Below are positions 8,655-17,055 of a stretch of DNA of 64,000 nucleotides, one piece after another. The notes beneath the pieces are model-generated. The model did not search any database. It worked only from the letters and a program-made list of their open reading frames with translations, and was not told the DNA's origin. Made by a program: the position numbers and the translations under genes. This DNA comes from Candidimonas humi (GTDB lineage: Bacteria; Pseudomonadota; Gammaproteobacteria; Burkholderiales; Burkholderiaceae_B), in assembly GCF_019166065.1 (NCBI RefSeq), contig NZ_JAHTBN010000004.1, positions 310,001-374,000 of the forward strand. The letters run 5' to 3'. Numbering within the stretch: position 1 is the stretch's first letter; each line of letters begins with the position of its first letter.

Positions 8655-10886
8655 ATGCATGCTTACCCCCGCCACGCGGGTGACCGAGGCGCAAAGCGCC
8701 CGTCCGTACGCCCCAGCGCGCTCGCATTGGCCCTTCACGCCGCTTGCGCCTGCATGGCGTTGCCGCTGACGAGCGCCCATGCGCAATCGAAATCCGAAGT
8801 GACCACCATGCCTGCCGTGACAGTGCATGGCGTAGCGGAACCCGCGGCGCAAACGCCTTATGCGGGCGGACAAGTCACCGAGGGCGGGGGTCTGGGTTTA
8901 TTGGGCGATTCCGATTTCATGGACACCCCGTTCAACCTGAACAGCTACACCTCGCAACTGATCGAGGACAAACAGGCGCGCACCCTGGCCGATCTGGTGT
9001 CTGTAGACCCCTCGGTGCGCATGGGTAGCGGGCGCACCAATATCAACGAAGATTTCACCATTCGCGGCTTGAGCTTCAGCAGCCAGGATGTCGCCTTCAA
9101 TGGCCTGTATGGCGTGTTGCCGTACTACCGCGTGCCGATGGAAATCGCCGAAAGCGTGGAAATCCTGAAAGGCCCTTCGGCTTTGCTCAACGGCATGGCT
9201 CCAGGGGGCAACGTGGCTGGCGCCATCAATATCGTGCCCAAGCGCGCCACCGATACGCCAATAGCTCGCGTAACCGCCAGCTATTGGTCCGATTCGCAAT
9301 TCGGCACGCATGTCGATGTGGGGCGCCGCTTCGGCGACAGCGGCCAGTTCGGCATACGCATCAATGGGGCGTATCGCGACGGCAATACATCGGTTGACGA
9401 CCAAAAAGACAAGGACGGGCTCTTGTCCGTCGCGCTGGACTATCGCGGCGAGCACACGCGGGCATCGCTGGACGTCATGCATGTGTCGCAGCGCATCGAC
9501 AACGAAGTGCGCCAGTTCCAGATCTCCCCGGCACTGGCCAGCTTGCCCAGCGCGCCGTCGGACACCGGCTTGAACTACCCCGGCTACGGCCGTGTGATCA
9601 TGCGCGATACGTCGGTCGTGGGGCGCATCGAGCACGACATCAACGACAACATCACGGTGCACGCGGCCTTGGGCAATCGCAAGCACAAAATGGATGCGGT
9701 TGCCGGCAATGCTACGTTGTCGGGTATGAATGGCGATTATGTGTCGACCCCGGCCTGGCAGATATTCAAGCCCGAGACCACCAGCTTCGAAACCGGCCTG
9801 ACAGCAAAATTCGCGACCGGCGCGGTAGACCATAAAGTCGCCGCTAGCTTTTCGCGCATGACCAACGATGCCGACATCGGCTTTGTGTTCCCTTGGGGCT
9901 ACGCGTCCATTCCCAACAATCTGTACAAGCCCATCGCACCGCCCAGCGACTATCAGAACGTAGACGGCATAGCGAACCCCGTGGGCAAATACACCGAGGC
10001 GACGCTGACCAGCTATGCGCTGGCCGACACTTTGTCTTTCATGAAAGACAGCGTGCAGTTGACCCTGGGTGCGCGTTATCAGTCTGTGAAGCAGCAGAAC
10101 TACGTCTACTTCCCCACGCCCACGAACGCGCCGGACGGCCCAGGGTATAGCAAATCCGCGGTTACTCCCTTGGTGGGCCTGGTGATCAAGCCCGCCAGGA
10201 ATCTGTCGCTGTACGCCAACTACATCGAAGGCCTGTCCCAAGGCGCATCGGCTGCGCCACCGGCGGTGACGTCGGCCGCCACGCTGCCGCCCATGAAAAC
10301 CAAGCAGGTTGAAGTCGGCGCCAAATACGATTGGGGCAATTTCGCCACCACGGTAAGTCTGTACCAGATCAAGCGTCCCAGCGCCACGGTATTCAATAAT
10401 TCGCTGACGCAAAACGGCATGCAGGTGAACCGCGGCCTGGAAATCAACGCATTCGGCGAAGTGGCGAAAAACGTGCGCCTGCTGGGCGGCGTAACCTTCA
10501 TGCGCGGCAAGCTCGACGAAATGGCCGGCGGCGTCAACGAGGGTAACGATGCCGTGGGCGTGCCGCATGTGCAGGCTTCATTGGGCGCGGATTGGGACAA
10601 TGTGCTTACCCCCGGCTTGGGCCTGAATGCGCGCGTGGTCTATACGGGCTCGCAATACGCCGACCAAGGCAACAAGTACAAGCTGCCCTCGGTCACCACT
10701 TTCGACCTGGGCGCCCGCTATAAGACCAAGGTGGCCGGCAAAGACCTGACGCTGCGCCTGAATGTCGAAAACCTGTTCGACAAGGCTTACTGGGCGACCT
10801 CGAGCTCGGCGAACAACGTGTCCGACGGCTATCTGTATCTCGGTTCGGGCCGCATCGTAATGTTGTCGGCGACGATGGATTTCTAA
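8655..10886 (+). CDS. TonB-dependent siderophore receptor
   Basis: A 743-residue outer-membrane receptor. The signal peptide spans residues ~1-43 (cleavage after AHA), then a plug domain (LADLVSVDPSVRMGSGRTNINEDFTIRG, VEILKGPSALLNGM, GGAINIVPK-type GAINIVPKRA) and a beta-barrel ending in ...SATMDF with the terminal Phe. The plug pattern is that of FhuA/FecA-type siderophore receptors. Start 8655 is chosen for its GGGAAAG site and complete signal peptide; ATG 8580 would overlap the regulatory region. First gene of an operon with a probable Fur box. Which siderophore is taken up cannot be told. Confidence 0.9.
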   Translation: MHAYPRHAGDRGAKRPSVRPSALALALHAACACMALPLTSAHAQSKSEVTTMPAVTVHGVAEPAAQTPYAGGQVTEGGGLGLLGDSDFMDTPFNLNSYTSQLIEDKQARTLADLVSVDPSVRMGSGRTNINEDFTIRGLSFSSQDVAFNGLYGVLPYYRVPMEIAESVEILKGPSALLNGMAPGGNVAGAINIVPKRATDTPIARVTASYWSDSQFGTHVDVGRRFGDSGQFGIRINGAYRDGNTSVDDQKDKDGLLSVALDYRGEHTRASLDVMHVSQRIDNEVRQFQISPALASLPSAPSDTGLNYPGYGRVIMRDTSVVGRIEHDINDNITVHAALGNRKHKMDAVAGNATLSGMNGDYVSTPAWQIFKPETTSFETGLTAKFATGAVDHKVAASFSRMTNDADIGFVFPWGYASIPNNLYKPIAPPSDYQNVDGIANPVGKYTEATLTSYALADTLSFMKDSVQLTLGARYQSVKQQNYVYFPTPTNAPDGPGYSKSAVTPLVGLVIKPARNLSLYANYIEGLSQGASAAPPAVTSAATLPPMKTKQVEVGAKYDWGNFATTVSLYQIKRPSATVFNNSLTQNGMQVNRGLEINAFGEVAKNVRLLGGVTFMRGKLDEMAGGVNEGNDAVGVPHVQASLGADWDNVLTPGLGLNARVVYTGSQYADQGNKYKLPSVTTFDLGARYKTKVAGKDLTLRLNVENLFDKAYWATSSSANNVSDGYLYLGSGRIVMLSATMDF

Positions 10887-10890
10887 GAAC

Positions 10891-12045
10891 ATGCACCTTC
10901 GTACCTGGATATTCATCCATAAATGGACCAGCCTGATCAGCACGATCTTCCTGCTGGTGCTGTGCCTGACCGGGCTGCCGCTGGTCTTCCACGAGGAAAT
11001 CGAGCAACTCTCGGGCGTGGTCGAGGCGCCGTCCATGCCTCAGGGCACGCCCAATGCCAGCCTGGACAAGGTCGTCCAGAGCGCCTTGGCGGCACAGCCC
11101 CACAAAGTGGTGCGCTACATGTTCTGGGACGAAGAAGAACACCCGCATATCACGATGGTTTCCATGGCCAGCAAGGTCGATGCGCCGCCGGACGAATTCT
11201 GGACAGTGGCGATCGATTCGCGTACCGCGCAGGTGTTGGACCAGCCCAATGACCAGGGCTTCATGGCGGTCATGCTCCAGTTGCACAAAGACCTGTATGC
11301 CGGCTTGCCGGGGCAATTGTTTCTGGGTTTGATGGGCCTGCTGCTGGTGATCGCCGTCATTTCGGGCGTGGTGGTTTATAAGCCCTTCATGCGCAAGCAG
11401 GATTTCGGTACGGTACGCAAGCAGAAGGGGCGCGGCATCAAATGGCTGGATCTGCACAATCTGCTGGGCATCGTCACGGTGGTGTGGCTGACGGTGGTGG
11501 GCGCAACAGGCATCATCAATACGCTCGACCCCATCGTGCTGGCCGTTTGGCAGGGCGACCAACTGGCCGATATGGTCAAGCCCTATAAAAATGCGCCGCC
11601 CATGAAAGACAACGGCTCTGTGCAAGCCGCGTTCGCTACGGCGATAAAAATCGCCCCCGACATGACGGTGCGCCTGATTGCCTTCCCAGGCACCGCATTT
11701 GCCGACCCGCATCACTACACGGCCTTCATGAAAGGCAATACTCCGCTGACGGCCCGCTTGTTGCGCCCGGTGCTGGTCGACGCGCAGACCGGCGTGTTGA
11801 CCGACACGCGGGAAATGCCCTGGTACGTGAAAGCCCTGTTCGTGTCGCAGCCGCTGCATTTCGGCGACTACGGCGGCTTGCCGCTGAAAATAGTCTGGGC
11901 GCTGCTCGACATTCTCGCCATCATCATCCTGGGCAGTGGCGTATACCTTTGGGGCAAGAAATACATGCGCCATCGTGAAGCGCAAGGAATCCTGGCCGAA
12001 GCCGAGACCCGGGAAGCGCAACGAGCAGGAGTACCGGGGCAATGA
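10891..12045 (+). CDS. PepSY-associated TM protein (PiuB-like), iron-uptake associated
   Basis: A 384-residue inner-membrane protein starting 4 bp after the receptor gene. It has TM segments near residues 16-37, 140-165, 190-215 and 335-357, with an early RTWIFIHKWTSLISTIFLLVLCLTG block typical of PepSY_TM proteins and periplasmic PepSY-like parts between. Family members (PiuB, FsrB-like) accompany TonB receptors and are thought to reduce ferric siderophores using membrane haem; conserved His are present (IHKW, LHKDL, LHNLLG). Its stop overlaps the next start. Confidence 0.85.
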   Translation: MHLRTWIFIHKWTSLISTIFLLVLCLTGLPLVFHEEIEQLSGVVEAPSMPQGTPNASLDKVVQSALAAQPHKVVRYMFWDEEEHPHITMVSMASKVDAPPDEFWTVAIDSRTAQVLDQPNDQGFMAVMLQLHKDLYAGLPGQLFLGLMGLLLVIAVISGVVVYKPFMRKQDFGTVRKQKGRGIKWLDLHNLLGIVTVVWLTVVGATGIINTLDPIVLAVWQGDQLADMVKPYKNAPPMKDNGSVQAAFATAIKIAPDMTVRLIAFPGTAFADPHHYTAFMKGNTPLTARLLRPVLVDAQTGVLTDTREMPWYVKALFVSQPLHFGDYGGLPLKIVWALLDILAIIILGSGVYLWGKKYMRHREAQGILAEAETREAQRAGVPGQ

Positions 12046-12215
12046 AAGTCTGGTTCTGGCCGATTGTGGTTGGCGTGCTGAGCGCCATAGGATTGCTGTC
12101 CGGCCTTTTATACGACGGCCTCGGCGACGCGGTCTCGTGGCTGGCGCTGCTGGTTCCCGTGGCGCTTTCCGTCTGGTATGGCTGGATGCGTAAAAATGCC
12201 GTGGACGATCGCTGA
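12042..12215 (+). CDS. small membrane protein of the iron operon
   Basis: A 57-residue ORF whose ATG overlaps the previous stop (ATGA) and whose end overlaps the next gene by 20 bp, indicating translational coupling. It has two hydrophobic segments (about residues 4-23 and 30-47) separated by a YDGLGDAVS loop and ends in a charged tail (MRKNAVDDR). Position and topology suggest a small subunit for the PepSY membrane protein. No family recognised. Confidence 0.7.
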   Translation: MKVWFWPIVVGVLSAIGLLSGLLYDGLGDAVSWLALLVPVALSVWYGWMRKNAVDDR

Positions 12216-13188
12216 ACTCGAAGCGCAAGTCGGCGCAAAGCCTTCGGCCATAGACTTGAAGGTCATCGATCATATGGACGAGCACGCGCGCCGCTGGCTG
12301 CGTGCATCGCCCCTGGGGTTTGCCGGCTTCAGCGATGCGCAGCGCATCGATGCGACCATAGCCGGCGATGATCCGGGCTTCGCGGCCGCCTTGGACGAAA
12401 AACAGTTGCGGCTGCCGCGCGCTGCGCTGGACGACCCCGACCAGGCGCAGCAAGGGCGTGGCGTGGGCTTGTTGTTCCTGATTCCGGGCATCGGCGAGAC
12501 CCTGCGCATAAACGGCAGTGTGACGAGTGCGGACAGCCAGTCCATAGTCATTGCCGTGCAGGAATGCTACTTGCATTGCGCCAAGGCTTTGCTGCGCTCG
12601 GATTTCTGGCGGCCTGAGCAGCCTCCGATTGAGGATGCCGGCGACTTTGTACGATCGAGCCGTTTCATGGCCTTGGCCACTGCCGATACCGAGCTGAACA
12701 CCGACCTTAGCCCCAAGGGCGACCCTGCCGGCCTGCTGGCCCAAGCCTTCGAGGGCGGCATCCGCTACGCGGACCGGCCCGGAAACCGCCGCACCGATAG
12801 CTTACGCAACATACTGGTGCGACCCCAGGCGTCGGCATTATTGATTGTGCCGGGGCACACCCAGGTGGCCCGCATACGGGGCCCGGTCGACATCAGCGCC
12901 GACCCGCAATTAAGGCAGCCTTTCACCGTACGCGACAAGACCCCAAAGCTCGTGACCAGCATTCTGTCGCCTTCCATCGAGTTGCGTACAAGCCTTGCCC
13001 TGGCGCGTGCCAGGCCTTGGCTTGCGTCCGCGCCTCCCGCCGACATCGATCCCGCGGCCATCTTCGCCGCGCATGTAAGGTTGCACAAGGCGCGGGGCCT
13101 GGGCGCAATCGTCACCAAGGGACTGGTCGCAATTCCCGGGCTGATGCGCAAAAGCCTGGATGTCGACTACAAGCGGAACCTGTACTAA
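12196..13188 (+). CDS. pyridoxamine-phosphate-oxidase-like (split-barrel) flavoprotein
   Basis: About 330 residues. The second half carries the split-barrel pattern of PPOX FMN enzymes of the MSMEG_1061 type: FVRSSRFMALATAD, DLSPKGDPAG, YADRPGNRRTDSLRNILVRPQASALLIVPG. The first half looks like a related, degenerate barrel (GFADAQ-like GFSDAQRID, GVGLLFLIPGIGETLRINGS). ATG 12196 sits within the end of the small membrane-protein gene. As last gene of the iron operon it could be a cytoplasmic flavin reductase releasing iron from the siderophore or degrading its ligand; this is inference. Confidence 0.75.
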   Translation: MPWTIAELEAQVGAKPSAIDLKVIDHMDEHARRWLRASPLGFAGFSDAQRIDATIAGDDPGFAAALDEKQLRLPRAALDDPDQAQQGRGVGLLFLIPGIGETLRINGSVTSADSQSIVIAVQECYLHCAKALLRSDFWRPEQPPIEDAGDFVRSSRFMALATADTELNTDLSPKGDPAGLLAQAFEGGIRYADRPGNRRTDSLRNILVRPQASALLIVPGHTQVARIRGPVDISADPQLRQPFTVRDKTPKLVTSILSPSIELRTSLALARARPWLASAPPADIDPAAIFAAHVRLHKARGLGAIVTKGLVAIPGLMRKSLDVDYKRNLY

Positions 13189-13198
13189 GGCGCAAACG

Positions 13199-13218
13199 CA
13201 GGTCTTGAAAGAGACCTG
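13199..13218 (+). terminator. possible terminator hairpin after the iron operon
   Basis: CAGGTCT (13199-13205) pairs with AGACCTG (13212-13218), loop 6 nt, 11 bp after the flavoprotein stop codon. The T-run behind it is weak, so intrinsic termination is uncertain. Confidence 0.35.
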
Positions 13219-13471
13219 AATTCCCTTGGTGGACTTTGTGTATCGAGCGGCCGTCTGCTCCGCAGTTCTGCTGGTCGCATCCTGACGTTGGCCCAGTGCG
13301 GATGAACCTGACTAAAATGCCGAGCCGGCGTTCTTCGCGGTGGCCAGGATGTCGGCGCGTACGGTTCCTTATGCTGCACGGGTATACTTCGCCGGTGCGA
13401 GGGATACTCAATATAATTTGTGTCGAACACCTCCGGCGCTACACGGGATTGCGTGACGGATAGAGAGAGTT

Positions 13472-14509
13472 ATGGCTACTAAGCAGCGGGTCACTGTGCT
13501 GGATGTTGCTCGGCTCGCAGGGGTCTCCCAGGGCAGCGTCTCACGTGTGATAACAGGAAAAAACTGGGTATCGGACCGTTTGAGAGCGCGCGTGGAGGCG
13601 GCTGTCAAGCAATTGGAATATAAGCCCAATCCGCATGCCCAAGGCTTGAAAAGCCTGAAATCCAGAGCGGTGGCGGCTCTGGTTTCCGACATCTCCAATC
13701 CCTTGCACGGCACCTTTCTTGCCAGCGCCGAGGAGGTGCTGAGTGCCGCCGGCTATTTATTATTTGTGTCGAGCACCAACAATGATCGTGACAGGGAGCT
13801 CGAGCTTATCAATGCGTATGGCTCGGGCCGTGTGGACGGGATGATTGTTGCCCACAGTGACGAGAACAACAGGCGGGTCATAAAGGCGCTGCAGGAAACG
13901 GGTCTGCCGATTCTGTTTCACGACAGAGAGCCGCGTCGCTTCGGTGATGCGGTAATTGTGGACCACGCCCACGGGGCGTATGTCGCGACAAACTACTTGT
14001 TGAGCCTGGGGCACCAGTGCATAGCGTTATTGTCTCCGTCGAAGGCCATCCGACCGGGCCGTGAACGCTTTTCGGGCTACAAAAGAGCATTGGAGGAAGC
14101 GAATTTAGTCGTGCAAGACGACTTGGTTTCCATGCTTGGGGCGTCTGACGCACGGGCTTACGACGTTACCCGCAATCTCTTGAAACGTTCCCGATCCAGG
14201 CCGACTGCGATAATTTGCCTGGGCACGCAAATGCTTGCAGGAGTTCTTGCCGCAATCAACGAAAGTGGATTGAGCATTCCGGACGACATATCCATAATCG
14301 GCATTGGAGAAACCGATTTGGTGCGTTTGTACAAGCCATCCATTACGGCTGTGAAATGGGATATTGCCGCTTGCGGACGGCATGCGGCCCAAATACTGTT
14401 GCAACGCTTTTCTGAGTCGAATGCGGAAAAGCCGAGTGCGGGCAGCGTCGTCAGGTCTCCGGTCGAACTGGTGCTGCGCGACTCATGCGCAGCACCCAGA
14501 AAACAATGA
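13472..14509 (+). CDS. LacI-family transcriptional repressor
   Basis: A 345-residue regulator. The N-terminal lac-type HTH and hinge read TVLDVARLAGVSQGSVSRVITGK ... VEAAVKQLEYKPNPHAQGLKS, followed by a periplasmic-binding-protein-like effector core (VAALVSDISNPLHGTFLASAEEVL, IGIGETDLVRLYKPSITAV). It converges on the catabolic operon at 14.5-18.0 kb and is the only regulator beside it. Two palindromes with a central CG at that operon's promoter have the form of LacI-family operators. No such site is seen in front of lacI itself. Base composition here is visibly less GC-rich than in the core genes. Confidence 0.92.
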   Translation: MATKQRVTVLDVARLAGVSQGSVSRVITGKNWVSDRLRARVEAAVKQLEYKPNPHAQGLKSLKSRAVAALVSDISNPLHGTFLASAEEVLSAAGYLLFVSSTNNDRDRELELINAYGSGRVDGMIVAHSDENNRRVIKALQETGLPILFHDREPRRFGDAVIVDHAHGAYVATNYLLSLGHQCIALLSPSKAIRPGRERFSGYKRALEEANLVVQDDLVSMLGASDARAYDVTRNLLKRSRSRPTAIICLGTQMLAGVLAAINESGLSIPDDISIIGIGETDLVRLYKPSITAVKWDIAACGRHAAQILLQRFSESNAEKPSAGSVVRSPVELVLRDSCAAPRKQ

Positions 14510-14513
14510 AGCC

Positions 14514-14555
14514 CGTTTGTCAATCAAGTTTTAACGTTTGTCAATCAAGTTTTAA
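14514..14555. repeat. perfect tandem duplication of a 21-bp unit
   Basis: Two identical adjacent copies, 14514-14534 and 14535-14555, of a unit beginning CGTTTGTC and ending GTTTTAA fill the gap between the lacI stop and the stop codon (14556-14558) of the convergent AhpD-like gene. Probably a slippage duplication. Confidence 0.85.
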
Positions 14556-15065
14556 TCAAGCATAAGCTCGCTCGACGTCTATGTCGAAGCTCAGCAAGAA
14601 ATTGCAGACAAGTTGATAGAAGCCTACGAGGAACACCAGGTCTGCTAGCCCGTTGAAGCCTATCTGCGAGATCACACTCCGGCGGGATGCTTCATCAAGA
14701 GTGTGATTGTTCAGTAGGCAGTCGGTCCAGTCTATAAAGTGCTGCTCCAATTCCGTCACGCCCTTTTGTGGTTCGGCTGCGCCTGCCGCGACTATCGTGG
14801 CTTCTGACAACCCCGCATCCCTGGCTATTCTTTCATGGTGAAAGAGTTCGTAGGATGCCTTATATGCGTGCCCGACGCGCAGAATGACCAGCTCGCGCAA
14901 TGGGGGTTCCAGGCAGGAATTGCGCACGGCATCTGCCATGCTGAAATATGCCGGCGCAAATGCCGGCGAGTGCATGACCATGCGGAAAACATTCAAAGGC
15001 TTGCGTGTCGCCAGTTGCTCTTTTAAAGGCTGAGGAAGAGTTTCAATGTCGGGGTAGGGCACCAC
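14556..15065 (-). CDS. carboxymuconolactone-decarboxylase/AhpD-like family protein
   Basis: A 169-residue helical protein with LRELVILRVGHAYKASYELFHHERIARDAGLSEATI and a C-terminal LADLVFLVGFYQLVCNFLLS helix, the CMD family pattern. The AhpD catalytic pair (ExxCxxC) is absent: the motif is E-L-F-H-H, so peroxidase-type disulphide chemistry is unlikely and a decarboxylase or lyase-like role is more plausible. Last gene of the LacI-associated operon, 65 bp after the cupin gene. Confidence 0.8.
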   Translation of the reverse strand: MVPYPDIETLPQPLKEQLATRKPLNVFRMVMHSPAFAPAYFSMADAVRNSCLEPPLRELVILRVGHAYKASYELFHHERIARDAGLSEATIVAAGAAEPQKGVTELEQHFIDWTDCLLNNHTLDEASRRSVISQIGFNGLADLVFLVGFYQLVCNFLLSFDIDVERAYA

Positions 15066-15130
15066 GTTTATTTACCTTGCTTAAGTGAAAGAACTGGAAC
15101 CGTGAAGAGGTCGCTTCTCGGTGGCCTGGG

Positions 15131-15649
15131 TCAGTCCAGGCTCGAGACCGCTCTTGCTCCGGGCCGGAAATATTTCGGCATGGGTCCCAGCCCCTGCTTG
15201 ACCGCAGCCAGCAGGCCATCCTCAATGGCGCCGGCGTCGCGAATGCTGTGGAACTGGCCGTCGATGAAATTGATGTTGGCGCCTTGCACTACCATGAAAC
15301 CTTCTGCGGGCTCTTTGGCATCCGCAGGTACTGAGAATGTGTGCATGGAACCGCCGGGCTCATACAGATAGCTGCCCGCTGTCTGGGGATCGCCTGGGTA
15401 TTCATCGTAGTTCCACTGTCCCTTGGTGGTAAAAAAATGCACGGTGCCAGTGTGAAAATGGGGCGGCAACTTAACACCAGGATTGAAGATGCCGTATAAG
15501 ACCCATATGCCGTTTTCCCTGTCCAGAAAGAGAGGAACCAGGGTATAGCCGGGCGCCGCTCCCGGAAGAGGGACGGCGTCGTGGATGTTGACGGTTAGGA
15601 GACGTTCTTGCTCGTTGATTGAATAGGGCATGCTCATTTGTTTTCCCAT
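15131..15649 (-). CDS. cupin, 2,4'-dihydroxyacetophenone dioxygenase-like
   Basis: A 172-residue cupin. The metal site is visible in LPPHFHTGTVHFFTTKGQW (H-x-H with a later conserved E/H position) and GGSMHTFSV, and the overall length and YLYEPGGSMHTF stretch fit the 2,4'-dihydroxyacetophenone dioxygenase family, which cleaves a C-C bond between carbonyl and hydroxylated carbons using Fe. ATG 15649 is used; ATG 15637 is an alternative. The likely ring- or chain-cleaving enzyme of the operon; substrate unknown. Confidence 0.8.
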   Translation of the reverse strand: MGKQMSMPYSINEQERLLTVNIHDAVPLPGAAPGYTLVPLFLDRENGIWVLYGIFNPGVKLPPHFHTGTVHFFTTKGQWNYDEYPGDPQTAGSYLYEPGGSMHTFSVPADAKEPAEGFMVVQGANINFIDGQFHSIRDAGAIEDGLLAAVKQGLGPMPKYFRPGARAVSSLD

Positions 15650-15681
15650 TTTCTATAAGTTTCAATAAGGCGCGCAGGCCT

Positions 15682-16209
15682 TCAGACCCGAATGATCGAT
15701 GTAGTCCCATCCCATTCTTGGGCGGCACTCGCTACTTTCCTGAAGTATTCCGCTTTGCCCCCGCGTAGTTCCGAAATTTCTATGACGGCGCTGGGCAGCT
15801 CTTTATGGATCAGATAGCTGAATCGGCCCCGTTGCCCCATTTGGCCCGCGTGCCCCTCTTGATATCCCATCTTCAGCAAATGCGTGCGCTTGGCATCGAA
15901 TTCGTCTTCTGTCCAGTAGGCGATATGCTGGGCGCACTCGCCGGAAGCATTTAGCGAATCTCTATATAGAGAGTTGGCCTGATCGTGCTGTTGAATCAAT
16001 TCGATTTGCATGTCGCCCGAGTTTGCAATTGCAATCGAGATCTTTGGCGGCGGGGCGCTTTCTCCGTAGTAGGTGAAGATCGTCGGCGTGGCGTCGGCAC
16101 GATAAAACCATGGTCCAACCGCCAGCACCTTAGACCAGTGATTCATCGCCTGCTCGATGTCCTTCACCACATATCCTATCTGTCGGATGCTTCCGAACGC
16201 TTTGCTCAT
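15682..16209 (-). CDS. VOC-superfamily (glyoxalase-like) protein
   Basis: A 175-residue protein with the beta-alpha-beta-beta-beta repeat of vicinal-oxygen-chelate enzymes: IRQIGYVVKDIEQAMNHWSKVLAVGPWF in the first half and CAQHIAYWTEDEFDAKRTHLLKMGYQEG in the second, with candidate metal residues H94 region and E144 region (VIEISEL). Closest in style to methylmalonyl-CoA-epimerase-like or extradiol-type VOC proteins. Third gene of the operon. Confidence 0.8.
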   Translation of the reverse strand: MSKAFGSIRQIGYVVKDIEQAMNHWSKVLAVGPWFYRADATPTIFTYYGESAPPPKISIAIANSGDMQIELIQQHDQANSLYRDSLNASGECAQHIAYWTEDEFDAKRTHLLKMGYQEGHAGQMGQRGRFSYLIHKELPSAVIEISELRGGKAEYFRKVASAAQEWDGTTSIIRV

Positions 16210-16276
16210 TGCTTTTTGCCTCTTGACGCGAATGATTGGTCTTAGGGCCGTGCACGCTGCTTAAGTGCGCACGGGT

Positions 16277-17050
16277 TTAAATAGAGAGTCCGCCATCGAC
16301 ACGCAGCTCGATTCCTGTGATGTACTTGGCGTCTGCACTGGCCAGGAACACGGCTGCCGCGGCAATATCTTGTGGAGTGCCTTGCGCCCCCATGGGGCAG
16401 CGTGCGTCTCGCTCTGCGTTGGCCTTGTCGGGATCGTCGTACAGGCGGATTGCATGTGCGGTGCGGATCATCCCAGGCAGAATGACATTGACCCGTACGC
16501 CATGGGCAGCATATCTTTTGGCCAGAACCCGCGTCAGGTGATTTACGCCGGCCTTGGAAGTGCAGTAGGACAGGTATGCCTGCGTCCCCGTGCGCAAGCT
16601 TGCCGTGGACGAGATATTTGTGACGACGCCACTTCCTTGCTGCACCATCAATGGGATGAATTGCTGGCAAGACAACATGACGCTTTTCAGATTGGCGTCA
16701 TGTACGAAATCCCAGGCGTCTTCCGAGATGTCCTCGAGTTCATTGACAATCTCGACACCGACGTTGTTATGCAGGATGTCGATTCGACCAAACAGCTCCA
16801 GGACCTTCAGCTTGATTTCCACGAGGTCCGATTTGCTTGTGACATCGCCCGCCATAGGCACTGCTATGCCTGCGTGGCTCGCGATTAAATCGGCAGTGCG
16901 CGTGGCCGCTTCGATGTCCCGATCTACGCACAAGACGGATGCTCCTTCTTGGGCGTATCGGGCCGCGGCGGCGCCGCCATTGCTGCATCCCGAAACGGGG
17001 TTGCCTGCTCCAAGCACGACGGCCGCCATTCCTGATAGTTTCTTGTCCAT
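16277..17050 (-). CDS. short-chain dehydrogenase/reductase
   Basis: A 257-residue classical SDR. It shows a glycine-rich nucleotide loop (residues 14-27, GAGNPVSGCSNGGA, unusually spaced), Asp43 after strand 2 (favouring NAD+), D69-V70, N95-N96-V-G, Ser147/148 and the Y162-C-T-S-K166 catalytic pair, ending in GIELRVDGGLSI. The start at 17050 lies 5 bp after the Bug-receptor gene; longer readings upstream run into that gene. Probably oxidises a secondary alcohol in the pathway. Confidence 0.88.
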   Translation of the reverse strand: MDKKLSGMAAVVLGAGNPVSGCSNGGAAAARYAQEGASVLCVDRDIEAATRTADLIASHAGIAVPMAGDVTSKSDLVEIKLKVLELFGRIDILHNNVGVEIVNELEDISEDAWDFVHDANLKSVMLSCQQFIPLMVQQGSGVVTNISSTASLRTGTQAYLSYCTSKAGVNHLTRVLAKRYAAHGVRVNVILPGMIRTAHAIRLYDDPDKANAERDARCPMGAQGTPQDIAAAAVFLASADAKYITGIELRVDGGLSI

Positions 17051-17055
17051 GCTTG

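Noticed and set aside
8898-10568. Long minus-strand open frame opposite the TonB receptor gene
   Set aside because: Antisense shadow of a clear receptor gene; low-complexity His/Arg/Ala-rich product without any family pattern.
10693-12744. 683-codon minus-strand frame across the PepSY, small-membrane and flavoprotein genes
   Set aside because: Antisense to real overlapping genes; composition is that of a shadow frame in GC-rich DNA.
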